Positions 8,076 to 16,086 of a stretch of 41,378 nucleotides of DNA are shown here, piece by piece. Under the pieces are notes generated by a model that was not told the origin of the DNA, ran no database searches, and saw nothing but the letters and a program-made list of their open reading frames with translations. This DNA comes from Chlorobiota bacterium (lineage in GTDB: Bacteria; Bacteroidota; Bacteroidia; JAADEI01): positions 1-41,378 of the forward strand of contig JAADEI010000037.1 of NCBI GenBank assembly GCA_013153515.1, read 5' to 3'. The number at the start of each line of letters is the position of its first letter. Position 1 is the stretch's first letter. The position numbers and the translations under genes are program-made.

Positions 8076-9364
8076 CGGATAATTTTGACAATTAATGTTG
8101 TAGCACCGTAATAGCCTCCGGAAAAGAACTTAGCATAACAACCGGCATCCCAATAATTATCATATTTGGCTTCTACTTTAAACTGACGAGTTACATTAGA
8201 GGTCACAGAAAATGCTCTCATTATATTCCAATTATCTCCTCTATCTACATGGTTGGGTCCCAAGCCTCCCGAACTCCAATGAACGCATTCATAGGAAAAG
8301 CCACCGCCTAAATCAGAGAGTCCAAAATAAGAATCTGGAACTATTCGGATCAAAGCACATGCAGTTCCACAATTCTGATACCTATTATCCGGTGGTGAGC
8401 AGGAGGTTGACGGAGTGAGTTGCCCCATAGCTATAATGACAACTGAATCTCCTGCTTGCAAAGAAATACTTCCAGTGCTTACAATTTGTGTGAATGTAGA
8501 GGTATTTGTTGCACATACATGATTAGGTGCCTCAAAAACGTAAATTATCTCTCTTGAGGCGACTGTAGGGAGGGCTTTCCATATAGGGGGCGTATTAGCA
8601 CCTTGGGAAATGAGAATGTCTCCTGTGTTTCCAGCGGTGCCTCCCGGCATTAACGCTCCCGAAAACTGTATATTTCCGGCTATATCTAATTTCTGTGTTG
8701 GTGAGGCAGTCCCGATACCCACATTTACACCATCTTCATAGATGATAGTGTTACACAAGTTTGTGCCTGTCCACTTTTGTACGAATCCGATTGCGGCGGT
8801 TCCGCAGATTGGGGGAATGCCACTGGATGTGCCTGGTGCCTGAATTTGCCATTGAGTTCCGTCCCAAATCAAGATGTCCCCTGCATTTGTCCCGGGTTGA
8901 ATTCCTATTGGATTTGAGGATGTGCCATCGCCTATGATAGGTGGTTGGGTCTGAGCAACTTGGTTTCCCCAATCATCACCTACGGCAGACACGTCACTCC
9001 ATTGCGGTGGTGTGTTGGGACCCTGTGAAAGCAGTACTTGACCCGTGGAGCCTGCATTACCTCCAGGCATTAAGGCGCCAGAAAAAGTTATATTTCCTGA
9101 AACATCTAGTGCTTCGGTAGGAAAAGGGTTTCTAACCCCTATTTTGCCAGTTGTATCTATGATAAACAGGATCGAACCACCTGTTTGAGTGATTATAAAA
9201 GGTATAGGTGTTTGAGTAGGATCAAACTCAATATGTAATTGACCTATTGGGGAGGTAGTGCCTATCCCCACTCTCTGTGCTTGAACATTATAAAATGCTA
9301 TGACAAAACTACAAATGCAAAGGGTTATTGCCTGTGCATAAAGGGGATTCTTGTTTGTCCACAT
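8072..9364 (-). CDS. Secreted stalk-like protein with VGIGTTSP-type repeats and C-terminal beta-rich head
   Basis: This is a 430-residue protein with a signal peptide (hydrophobic segment about 12-29, cleavage near VQAQ). It carries two copies of a repeat: VGIGTTSPIGQLHIE and VGIGTASPTQKLDI, with matching blocks NITFSGALMPGGNAG and NIQFSGALMPGGTAG followed by LxSQGxNTPPxW. Such segments are frequent in large secreted Bacteroidota proteins and resemble fibre or tail-stalk repeats. Residues about 130-225 form a module (DDWGNQVAQ, GDGTSSNPIGI, DILIWDGTQW, LCNTII) that recurs in the proteins at 18609 and 19774. Residues from about 270 on are unrelated to those and look like a beta-sandwich head with several cysteines. 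No T9SS sorting domain is visible. A strong consensus promoter lies upstream. Confidence 0.78.
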   Translation of the reverse strand: MWTNKNPLYAQAITLCICSFVIAFYNVQAQRVGIGTTSPIGQLHIEFDPTQTPIPFIITQTGGSILFIIDTTGKIGVRNPFPTEALDVSGNITFSGALMPGGNAGSTGQVLLSQGPNTPPQWSDVSAVGDDWGNQVAQTQPPIIGDGTSSNPIGIQPGTNAGDILIWDGTQWQIQAPGTSSGIPPICGTAAIGFVQKWTGTNLCNTIIYEDGVNVGIGTASPTQKLDIAGNIQFSGALMPGGTAGNTGDILISQGANTPPIWKALPTVASREIIYVFEAPNHVCATNTSTFTQIVSTGSISLQAGDSVVIIAMGQLTPSTSCSPPDNRYQNCGTACALIRIVPDSYFGLSDLGGGFSYECVHWSSGGLGPNHVDRGDNWNIMRAFSVTSNVTRQFKVEAKYDNYWDAGCYAKFFSGGYYGATTLIVKIIR

Positions 9365-9408
9365 GACTCTTCAATTTTATTTTTTAATTTTTACCCAAAA
9401 CTTAATTA

Positions 9409-9439
9409 CAAATATACGACTTTTTTATATTAAAACAAA
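9409..9439 (-). promoter_or_regulatory. Bacteroidota consensus promoter for the stalk-like gene
   Basis: Read on the minus strand, TTTG (9436-9439), a 19-base spacer and TATATTTG (9409-9416) match the Bacteroidota housekeeping promoter TTTG-N19-TAnnTTTG exactly. The expected transcription start is near 9402, giving a leader of about 38 bases before the ATG at 9362-9364. The flanking sequence is very AT-rich. It probably drives the stalk-like gene and the CX12C gene, and perhaps lat and the peptidase beyond. Confidence 0.72.
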
Positions 9440-9483
9440 CAACTATTTGCACATATACACATGTAATGATTTCTGTCTGCTGC

Positions 9484-10506
9484 TCAGGGCTTATAATTGG
9501 GATTGCTAAGGAATTTTTCGTCGGTGAGCGTTAGCAAAAATGCTTTCAAATCCTCCTTTTCTTGTTCAGTGAGATTAAGATGAATTCCTCCGTTGTGATT
9601 CATAATGGGATCTAATGTGGGTGCGTTCTTAACCCCTTCACTATAGAAATTCACTACTTCGTCTAATGTTTGGAAGCGTCCATCATGCATATATGGTCCT
9701 GTTACCGCCACATTTCTTAATGTGGGTGTTCTGAACTTGCCTATATCCGCAGAATCCCCTGTAACAGCAAACAATCCCCAATTCTTCGGGTCGGAAGGCA
9801 TTGAATCAAGCCCAATGTTATGCATATCAAAATCGGTGAATAGCGGTGGTGCATGGCAATGGAAACAGTCTCCGCGTTCGGAGAAGAATATAGCCATTCC
9901 TCGTTTCTCACTCTCCGTTAAATCCACTTCCCCACGTTTATATTTATCATATTTGCTATTTCCAGAAATGAGTGTTCTAACAAATTGAGCCAGGGCATAA
10001 GCCACTTCCTTGGAAGTTATCTCTTCGGTTCCGAAGGCTTCATAAAACATTCTCTTATATGTGGTGTCCTGCATTAACCGAGGCACGTCAACCTGAAAGA
10101 ATTCTTTCACTTCAAACATCATAATGTCCTCAAGCATCCCTGTTTTAGAACCATTCCATAGCCAATGTTTGGTGCCCCAGCCAAGGTTCACATGAGGCAA
10201 TACAGAAACTCCCGGTGAATTGTCGGCAAAAGATTTAGATTGTATATGACAAGAGGAACAAGAATTACCTGCCTGAGGACCTCCTTCTGATAATTTCACG
10301 TCATAATACAGTTTCTTGCCCAGTTCAACCCCCTCCTTAGTGAGAGGATTATTAGGATTCATGGGCATTTGTGGAAAATCTTCTGGAATCTCCAGATTGT
10401 ATGGTGTGGGATTATATGTATGTGTGGGCTTATCTTTCCTGCAAGAAGCGAGGAAAAGACTACTTAATGCCAACCACAGTAAAGACATCCTGACCATTGC
10501 GGGCAA
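9484..10506 (-). CDS. MauG/CcpA-family di-heme cytochrome c peroxidase, lipoprotein (MbnH-like by context)
   Basis: This 340-residue protein has two c-type heme sites, CSSCH (Cys83, Cys86, His87) and CFHCH (Cys214, Cys217, His218), and the family segments FRTPTLRNVAVTGPYMHDGRF and LDEVVNFYSEG. The N-terminus ends in a lipobox (LFLASC, Cys22), so it is probably an exported lipoprotein. Family members either reduce hydrogen peroxide (CcpA) or oxidise tryptophan or tyrosine residues of a partner protein (MauG, MbnH). The gene just upstream encodes an MbnP-like protein and overlaps it by 47 bases, which makes the MbnH-like role plausible. Alternative starts at 10497 or 10488 shorten the overlap and keep the signal peptide. 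The family is certain; the partner-modifying role is inferred. Confidence 0.9.
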   Translation of the reverse strand: MPAMVRMSLLWLALSSLFLASCRKDKPTHTYNPTPYNLEIPEDFPQMPMNPNNPLTKEGVELGKKLYYDVKLSEGGPQAGNSCSSCHIQSKSFADNSPGVSVLPHVNLGWGTKHWLWNGSKTGMLEDIMMFEVKEFFQVDVPRLMQDTTYKRMFYEAFGTEEITSKEVAYALAQFVRTLISGNSKYDKYKRGEVDLTESEKRGMAIFFSERGDCFHCHAPPLFTDFDMHNIGLDSMPSDPKNWGLFAVTGDSADIGKFRTPTLRNVAVTGPYMHDGRFQTLDEVVNFYSEGVKNAPTLDPIMNHNGGIHLNLTEQEKEDLKAFLLTLTDEKFLSNPNYKP

Positions 10507-11200
10507 TGATTTGCATCCTAACAGTGTCTCCCATTATATACGGTTCTTCGGCGAGGTTGTATGTATATGGATTCCTGAACCACTCATTAATGTTCATATC
10601 CAACTCTAATTGGACAATTGCCTTGCCTGAAAGGTCCATTTGCACGGGCAACCTAACAGTTACAAGAGCAACGTTTGTTCCCAAGTGCATAGCATATCCT
10701 AAGATAGTTGAAGAAGTGTCTGTTTCCTTGAATTTGCCCTCCAACTTCAAGAAGTGGAATCCTCCCCCCATCATCTCGGGCCAAGCCATTTCCTGATGTT
10801 CAAGGGTGTTGGGTAAAGAGTCATGATGGTTCAGATTTGGTGGTAAGCCAATATAAAACCTAATGCTATCATAATATCTTAAAGGAACATTAGCCACTGT
10901 TACCATTTGAGAGGGATATTTATCGGCATCAAATAGGAAGAATGTATCAATGAGTGTCCAACCATAGTCTCTGTTAAACAGTTCAATATGCGAAATATAA
11001 TATTGCAAGCGTGTTACACTATATACATTGCCTGCCTCATTGACATATTTCATTTCGTCCATTTGCAGGGACTCCCCGTCCACGGAATAGGTAACCTTTA
11101 AGGCAATTGCTCCGTGTCCCGTAAGGTCTTTGTCTTTCCTGCATGAACTGACTGTTGCTACGATTCCAAGTGTTACGAGGAAGAGTTGCAGTTTTCTCAT
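10460..11200 (-). CDS. MbnP-like lipoprotein (candidate copper-binding partner of a di-heme enzyme)
   Basis: This 246-residue protein has a lipoprotein signal with Cys20 (TVSSC). The body fits the MbnP family: RLQYYISHIELFNRDYGW, a loop leading to VPLRYYDSIRFYIGLP, and NTLEHQEMAW followed by GGGFHFLKLEG. In the characterised methanotroph pair, MbnP binds copper after its di-heme partner MbnH converts a tryptophan to kynurenine. Here tryptophans are at 81, 140 and 207, and histidines at 29, 71, 125, 126, 135, 149 and 172. The familiar W-x-W stretch before GYxFxKLEG appears as AWPEM, so only the first tryptophan (140) remains. The gene is followed directly by the MauG-type di-heme peroxidase. 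Metal binding is inferred from the family and was not read from ligands. Confidence 0.8.
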   Translation of the reverse strand: MRKLQLFLVTLGIVATVSSCRKDKDLTGHGAIALKVTYSVDGESLQMDEMKYVNEAGNVYSVTRLQYYISHIELFNRDYGWTLIDTFFLFDADKYPSQMVTVANVPLRYYDSIRFYIGLPPNLNHHDSLPNTLEHQEMAWPEMMGGGFHFLKLEGKFKETDTSSTILGYAMHLGTNVALVTVRLPVQMDLSGKAIVQLELDMNINEWFRNPYTYNLAEEPYIMGDTVRMQIIARNGQDVFTVVGIK

Positions 11201-11236
11201 GGCGGTTTCATTTTGAAGGTTTTTCTGTATCTCATT

Positions 11237-11244
11237 TAAATATA
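11237..11244 (-). promoter_or_regulatory. Weak candidate -7 element upstream of the MbnP-like gene
   Basis: The minus strand reads TATATTTA, one mismatch from TAnnTTTG, in the 57-base gap between the DUF2851 gene and the MbnP-like gene. No TTTG lies 19 bases further upstream, though the region is T-rich. If it works, the MbnP/peroxidase pair can be transcribed apart from the amidase-DUF2851 genes. Confidence 0.3.
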
Positions 11245-11257
11245 CGCAATTGGTGAA

Positions 11258-12541
11258 TTAAAAAGTATGACTTTTGTCAACATTTGCGACGAATTGGCGT
11301 CCCCACTGGCATTCCAGACATCTGCGTTGTTGACAATAGTTCCTATACAGGTGCAGAAGAGCCTGTGTTTCCATAGCACTATGCGGTTTAATACCTATCT
11401 TTTTCCATTGTCTTATCACAGAGTTGTCTTCTGGCGATATGGAATCCAGCCACACTATTGACTTTTCAGTTAATGAAGAGTCATCCCTGTTCTTCCCAAA
11501 GGCGAACATCATTGGCACGAGAACATTAATGACCAACACATTAATTATCATTGCCCCTGTCTTAAACGTTTTCAATTTGGAAAAAATTTTCTTGCCTATT
11601 GTTTCTTTCCAAACATCAGGTGGTTCAACAGTAAGCAATCTGTTTGCAAGGTCGGTGTCTCCATTGGTAATGGCTTCCCAGAGCAATGGCAGGATTTTGA
11701 GAATTGAAACAGCCTGTCCAAGACGCAGCAAAGGATGGGAATATGGTCTGAAAGCCCCCTGTTTCCACGCCATCTGTAAAGGCTTCAAGCCATATTTAGC
11801 ATTCAAATGATTCCAATGCATGGTTAAATCAGAGACATCAACTTGCTTTTCTTTCAGATATGCCAACCATCCTGAGATTCCATACAGCAAAGCCATTAAT
11901 TCTGCTTCACTATCCAAATGGCGGGAAATTATTTTGTATGGAAGGTTTTCGGCAACCATCTGGAAATGGTCTGTGTTGGAAGGAACCCCCATGTATCGCA
12001 TAATGAGTTCATACAGAACCTGCAACCAGTCGTAATTTCGTTTAGTGAGTCGTTGCCTGATGGTATCATACCTTTCTTGAAGCCGTTCAGTAGCAACCCT
12101 AACAAGCCAAGTTTGTTGATAGATTTTAACAGGCGATATAAAATTTTGACATGCTATTTGTGTTGGGCTTGTCCGTAACCTATCCCATCTGTGCAAAACA
12201 TCTTCATAAACGAAGTGCTTTAACTCTACTGTTGGAATTTGCGGACCATCGTCGGCTTCCCAAACAACGTGAAGAACAACATTTTGATATTCTGGATTAT
12301 AACCATGTTGGTGAGAGAACCAATCGGAAGCCTTACGATGAATCTCCACACATCCAACCCACTTCAAGCCATCAATCTCAATTTGTGCATTGCAGAAGTC
12401 GGGTCCTGATAGTTGTTTTATGCCAGAAGATAATACTTTGACGGGTCTGCCATCTGTTAGATACAGTGGTTTGAAAAGTTTATGTTGCCAAATAACATAG
12501 AGCAGTTCTTCTGGTGGCAAGTCAGCGTTCACTTTGGTCAT
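11258..12541 (-). CDS. DUF2851 family protein
   Basis: This 427-residue protein belongs to the Bacteroidota family DUF2851, whose function is unknown. The conserved N-terminal block is clear: PEELLYVIWQHKLF, then LSGPDFCNAQIEIDG, GCVEIHRKASDWFSH and YQNVVLHVVWE. The pattern of an acidic/His-rich core (GPDF, EIH, SDW, H) resembles a nuclease-like or metal-binding site, but I know of no experiment. The C-terminus carries a cysteine cluster, YCQQRRCLECQWG, also usual for the family. The gene overlaps the upstream amidase gene by 4 bases. No signal peptide is visible, so it is probably cytoplasmic. Confidence 0.88.
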   Translation of the reverse strand: MTKVNADLPPEELLYVIWQHKLFKPLYLTDGRPVKVLSSGIKQLSGPDFCNAQIEIDGLKWVGCVEIHRKASDWFSHQHGYNPEYQNVVLHVVWEADDGPQIPTVELKHFVYEDVLHRWDRLRTSPTQIACQNFISPVKIYQQTWLVRVATERLQERYDTIRQRLTKRNYDWLQVLYELIMRYMGVPSNTDHFQMVAENLPYKIISRHLDSEAELMALLYGISGWLAYLKEKQVDVSDLTMHWNHLNAKYGLKPLQMAWKQGAFRPYSHPLLRLGQAVSILKILPLLWEAITNGDTDLANRLLTVEPPDVWKETIGKKIFSKLKTFKTGAMIINVLVINVLVPMMFAFGKNRDDSSLTEKSIVWLDSISPEDNSVIRQWKKIGIKPHSAMETQALLHLYRNYCQQRRCLECQWGRQFVANVDKSHTF

Positions 12542-13569
12542 GACCCATCCTGTGGTTTAATATGCCTGATAAATGCATCGGTGAAGCCTTTTTTAATCAG
12601 TTTTTCCTTTGCTTTTTTAGCCTCTTCAATTGTTTTGAATGGACCAACGAGATAACGATACCAATTGCCCGCTTTCTGAACGACAATGTTGTCTATGCCT
12701 TCAAATGGTTTCTTGGTAACATCCATCTTTTCACGGGAAGCATAGATTTGAACCCAATATCCCTCAGTAACTTCGTTTTGCCTTTGTTCATTTTTTCTGG
12801 CTTCTTTCTCCAGAGAGTCCAGCCTGTCAAAGTATTCAATTATTGCCTGTGCTATTGCCTGAGCAAGAATCTGTTGTCCTTCTTCTGAATTAAGAAACTT
12901 CTCCTCTGCTTCATTAGTGATGAATCCTGTTTCCACAAGGATGCTTGGCATAGCGGTGCGAGCCAGCACAAGGAATCCAGCCTGCTTAACCCCCCTGTTC
13001 TTCCTACCCGCCTTCTCAAAGTTTGTCTGCACTTTGTGAGCAACCTCTATGCTTTGCTCAAGGAAGGCGTTTTGATACAGCGAAAAGACTATGTATGCCT
13101 CTGGCGAATTAGGGTCAAACCCTTCATAGTTTTCCAGATAGTTCTCCTCTTTAAGGATTACGGCGTTTTCCCGCATCGCAACTTTAAGGTTAGATTCCGT
13201 TTTGTGAAGACCCATAACATAAGTTTCAGTGCCCATAACAGAAGGGTTCTCATTTGCGTTACAGTGTATTGACACGAAAAGGTCTGCCTTATGCTTATTG
13301 GCTATGTCGGCACGCTTATGCAATTCAACGAATCGGTCGTCCTTTCGGGTGTAAATAACCTTAATGTGCTTGTATTTTTCAAGGATTTTTCCTGTTTTAA
13401 GCGTTATGGCAAGGGCGGCATCTTTCTCCTTAGAGTGTTTTCCGAGTGCTCCCGAGTCATGTCCGCCGTGCCCTGCATCCAGCACGACAGTGTAAGTTCG
13501 TTCTTGAGCAATAGCAGTCCCTATAACAAAAGCAAGTGCCATAAGTTTGAACCGTGAACCTGAAAGCAT
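12538..13569 (-). CDS. N-acetylmuramoyl-L-alanine amidase (Amidase_3) with C-terminal SPOR domain
   Basis: This is a 343-residue secreted zinc amidase that cuts the stem peptide from peptidoglycan. A signal peptide (to about residue 21, AIAQ) precedes the Amidase_3 domain: zinc ligands His34 (DAGHGG), Glu48 (KEKDAAL) and His102 (SIHCNA), and the catalytic Glu213 (LVETGF). Residues about 270-339 form a SPOR domain (GYWVQIYAS ... YLVGPFKTIEEAKKAKEKL), which binds denuded glycan strands at division sites in other bacteria. An EnvC-like activator (33507) and ftsX (39705) are also in this window. Its start codon lies inside the divergent lptD gene by 16 bases. A shorter start at 13542 would truncate the signal peptide, so I keep the long form. 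Confidence 0.93.
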   Translation of the reverse strand: MLSGSRFKLMALAFVIGTAIAQERTYTVVLDAGHGGHDSGALGKHSKEKDAALAITLKTGKILEKYKHIKVIYTRKDDRFVELHKRADIANKHKADLFVSIHCNANENPSVMGTETYVMGLHKTESNLKVAMRENAVILKEENYLENYEGFDPNSPEAYIVFSLYQNAFLEQSIEVAHKVQTNFEKAGRKNRGVKQAGFLVLARTAMPSILVETGFITNEAEEKFLNSEEGQQILAQAIAQAIIEYFDRLDSLEKEARKNEQRQNEVTEGYWVQIYASREKMDVTKKPFEGIDNIVVQKAGNWYRYLVGPFKTIEEAKKAKEKLIKKGFTDAFIRHIKPQDGS

Positions 13570-15887
13570 ATCTCCAAATTGGTTTTGTCAAAAATATAAC
13601 GTTTTTAGGCATAATTGTGTTACCAGTTTGGGTAAATTATGCACAGAATCAGCGTATTGAATGGGAAGCGAAGGATTCAGCAGTTGTTGACCTTAAAACG
13701 AACAAGATTATACTCACTGGCGATGTGGAAGTGCGAGCCGAAGGCGTCAAACTAACCGCTCCCCTTATTGTCTATGACCTCAAGAACAAAGAAGCGTATG
13801 CCACAACTCCAGATTCCACACAGGGCGTAGTCCTCCAAATGGGCAATAACCAGTTTGTTATGCAAGAAGCCAGATTCAATTTTGAGACTGGCAGGGCTCT
13901 GGTGGTCAATATGCGAACACAAGAAGGCGAATCACAGATTCTGGGAAAGAAGGCTAAGTATATGGAAAACGACATTGTTTACATAAAAGATGGTGCTTTT
14001 ACGACCTGCGATGCCCCACAACCACACTTCCATTTTCAAATCAGCAAAATGAAAATCGTCCCTGATAAAATTGTTGTAGCAGGTCCTTCATATTTAGTTG
14101 TTGAAGAAACTCCTTTGCCCGTGGGTATTCCAATGGCTATTTACCCCCTCTATGAAGATGCGACCTCTGGAATCATTGTGCCGACAGTAGGGCAATCCCC
14201 AACGCAGGGATTTATGTTCCGAGAAGGCGGATATTTCTTTGCTATCAACGACTATGTTAATCTGGCATTGATTGGCGACATATACACACGTGGGACTTGG
14301 CGAATAGAAGCCCTCTCACAGTTTAAGAAACGCTATAAATACGAAGGATTCTTCAAATTTGGCATTGCCAGAACACTCACTGGCGAAGCACTGTTCCCCG
14401 AAACACAGGAATACAGGGACGTGTTCACTGAACTGCAATTCAGGACAGACAAGCGAACCCTTAGGAAATCTTCCGTGCAAGCAGACATCCGCTTCGGAAC
14501 AAGCACATATCTTAAAAACACTTCATATAATCCCAGTGACGTCCTGCAAAACGAACTGACTTCGGGAATAAAATGGAACCAGAAAATTTCTATATTCAAC
14601 TCATTCCTTTCCCTAACGCATCGTCAAAGCACACGAACAAAACAGGTTTCTCTTGACCTGCCCTCTTGGACTCTGTCCATGTATCGCAGAACACTGTTTC
14701 AGAAAGGAAGGTCAAGGCTCACAATGTCCTACACACTGAACCTCATCAACAGAATCTCTATGTCCGATTCTTTGTTCTTTGGACAATACCTGAGCATCTA
14801 TGACTCCTTCCCTCAGGAAAAACCGCTTATAAAGCGTGGAATAAAACACTCTCTTCCCATCAACTTCTCAACTCCACTATTCAAATTCTTCCAATTTTCT
14901 TTATCTGGAACATATAACGAACTTTGGACAGACAGAATCATCACAGTGTCGGGAACAGAGATAGACACAGTGTCTCAACCCTCACGAGCCCCATACCTAA
15001 CAGCAAATGCCTCCCTAACCACGAACCTTTATGGAACATTCTATTTCAAAAAGGGACGCCTAAAAGCATTAAGGCACACTGTCAGACCCTCTTTCTCTTG
15101 GCAAAGTGCCACTCCTATTTCAAAAAATCAACTTCCCACTGAACAGACGATTAATCCATTTGCCCTCTCTCCTTTCGGACTGCCCCCTTCCACATACAGG
15201 CAATCCCTGTCGTTCATATTATACAATCGGCTTGAAGGCAAATTCCTCAAAAAAGATTCCACATATCAAAAGACAACCATAATTGATGAACTATCCTTGC
15301 GTTCTGGAATATCCCTCTCAGACTCAATGCCTCTCCAACCTCTGTCCCTAACCTTCCGTTCGGCAAGCCTCAAAGGACTATCCATACTACTCAACGGGCA
15401 ATGGACTCCATACATAATCTCCCCAACGGGAATAATCTCTCCCCAACTGGCTTGGGACTCATATCAAAAACCCCTTCTGTTACAAACCCTTTCCCTCAGT
15501 TTCAATTTCTCCTTAAGGTCTTTCACTGTGAAACACGATTCTGGATTCGTCGGGATAGCCGAAACCCCCTCCATTAATCTGGCATACAACCTGAATGTTC
15601 GCAGGGCTCTGGTAGATTCTTTCTTCCTAACCCAAGGGCTCCAGTTCTCAATAAGATGGAAGTTAACTCAAAAATGGTCTGTCTCCATGTTTTCTGGATA
15701 TGACTTCAACAACAAAACAATCGCATACACCCGAATAGAAATAACCCGAGACCTGCACTGTTGGACTCTCTCCTTTTCATACGTCCCCTTCGGAAGACTC
15801 AGAAGTTACCTGATTTCCCTCCAGCCCAAAGCCTCCCTACTGCAAGACATCCGCCTCCGCAAACGGAAAGATTGGTATGAGTTTTAA
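13554..15887 (+). CDS. lptD: LPS-assembly outer-membrane protein LptD-like (OstA family)
   Basis: This 777-residue outer-membrane protein would insert LPS into the outer leaflet. After a signal peptide (to about residue 31, NYAQ) comes an LptA/OstA-like beta-jellyroll: AKDSAVVDLKTNKIILTGDV and GKKAKYMENDIVYIKDGAF. The segment TTCDAPQPHFHFQISKMKIV, then PVGIPMAIYPLY and SGIIVPTVGQSPTQGF, is characteristic of Bacteroidota LptD-like proteins. The C-terminal 500 residues are alternating beta-strands typical of a large barrel, ending RLRKRKDWYEF. The start is a GTG at 13554 that lies inside the divergent amidase gene; no in-frame ATG occurs before the signal peptide. kdsA at 2706 provides an upstream step of the same LPS pathway. 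Confidence 0.88.
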   Translation: MNLKAYLQIGFVKNITFLGIIVLPVWVNYAQNQRIEWEAKDSAVVDLKTNKIILTGDVEVRAEGVKLTAPLIVYDLKNKEAYATTPDSTQGVVLQMGNNQFVMQEARFNFETGRALVVNMRTQEGESQILGKKAKYMENDIVYIKDGAFTTCDAPQPHFHFQISKMKIVPDKIVVAGPSYLVVEETPLPVGIPMAIYPLYEDATSGIIVPTVGQSPTQGFMFREGGYFFAINDYVNLALIGDIYTRGTWRIEALSQFKKRYKYEGFFKFGIARTLTGEALFPETQEYRDVFTELQFRTDKRTLRKSSVQADIRFGTSTYLKNTSYNPSDVLQNELTSGIKWNQKISIFNSFLSLTHRQSTRTKQVSLDLPSWTLSMYRRTLFQKGRSRLTMSYTLNLINRISMSDSLFFGQYLSIYDSFPQEKPLIKRGIKHSLPINFSTPLFKFFQFSLSGTYNELWTDRIITVSGTEIDTVSQPSRAPYLTANASLTTNLYGTFYFKKGRLKALRHTVRPSFSWQSATPISKNQLPTEQTINPFALSPFGLPPSTYRQSLSFILYNRLEGKFLKKDSTYQKTTIIDELSLRSGISLSDSMPLQPLSLTFRSASLKGLSILLNGQWTPYIISPTGIISPQLAWDSYQKPLLLQTLSLSFNFSLRSFTVKHDSGFVGIAETPSINLAYNLNVRRALVDSFFLTQGLQFSIRWKLTQKWSVSMFSGYDFNNKTIAYTRIEITRDLHCWTLSFSYVPFGRLRSYLISLQPKASLLQDIRLRKRKDWYEF

Positions 15888-16086
15888 TTTTTTATCCGTC
15901 ATTTTTGTTTTTTAATTGCCCATGCACTACCCATAGCCCCACAAAATCCCCTAATTAGTTACTATTTAACAGTGATTTATAAATTACTGCCTGTAACTTA
16001 TCACCGCTTAAATGGTTCCTTATTGACCATTTTCTTCCAAACATCTTTCATCTAACCCTATACTTTTAGACGCAAAACGCTCTTAA
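15888..16086. other. 199-base intergenic region, no gene
   Basis: This gap between lptD and the first T9SS cargo gene is AT-rich with T-tracts just after the lptD stop. I see no RNA gene and no full promoter match. A TACTTTTA box around 16061-16068 is one mismatch from TAnnTTTG but lacks a -33 element at the right spacing. Confidence 0.4.
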
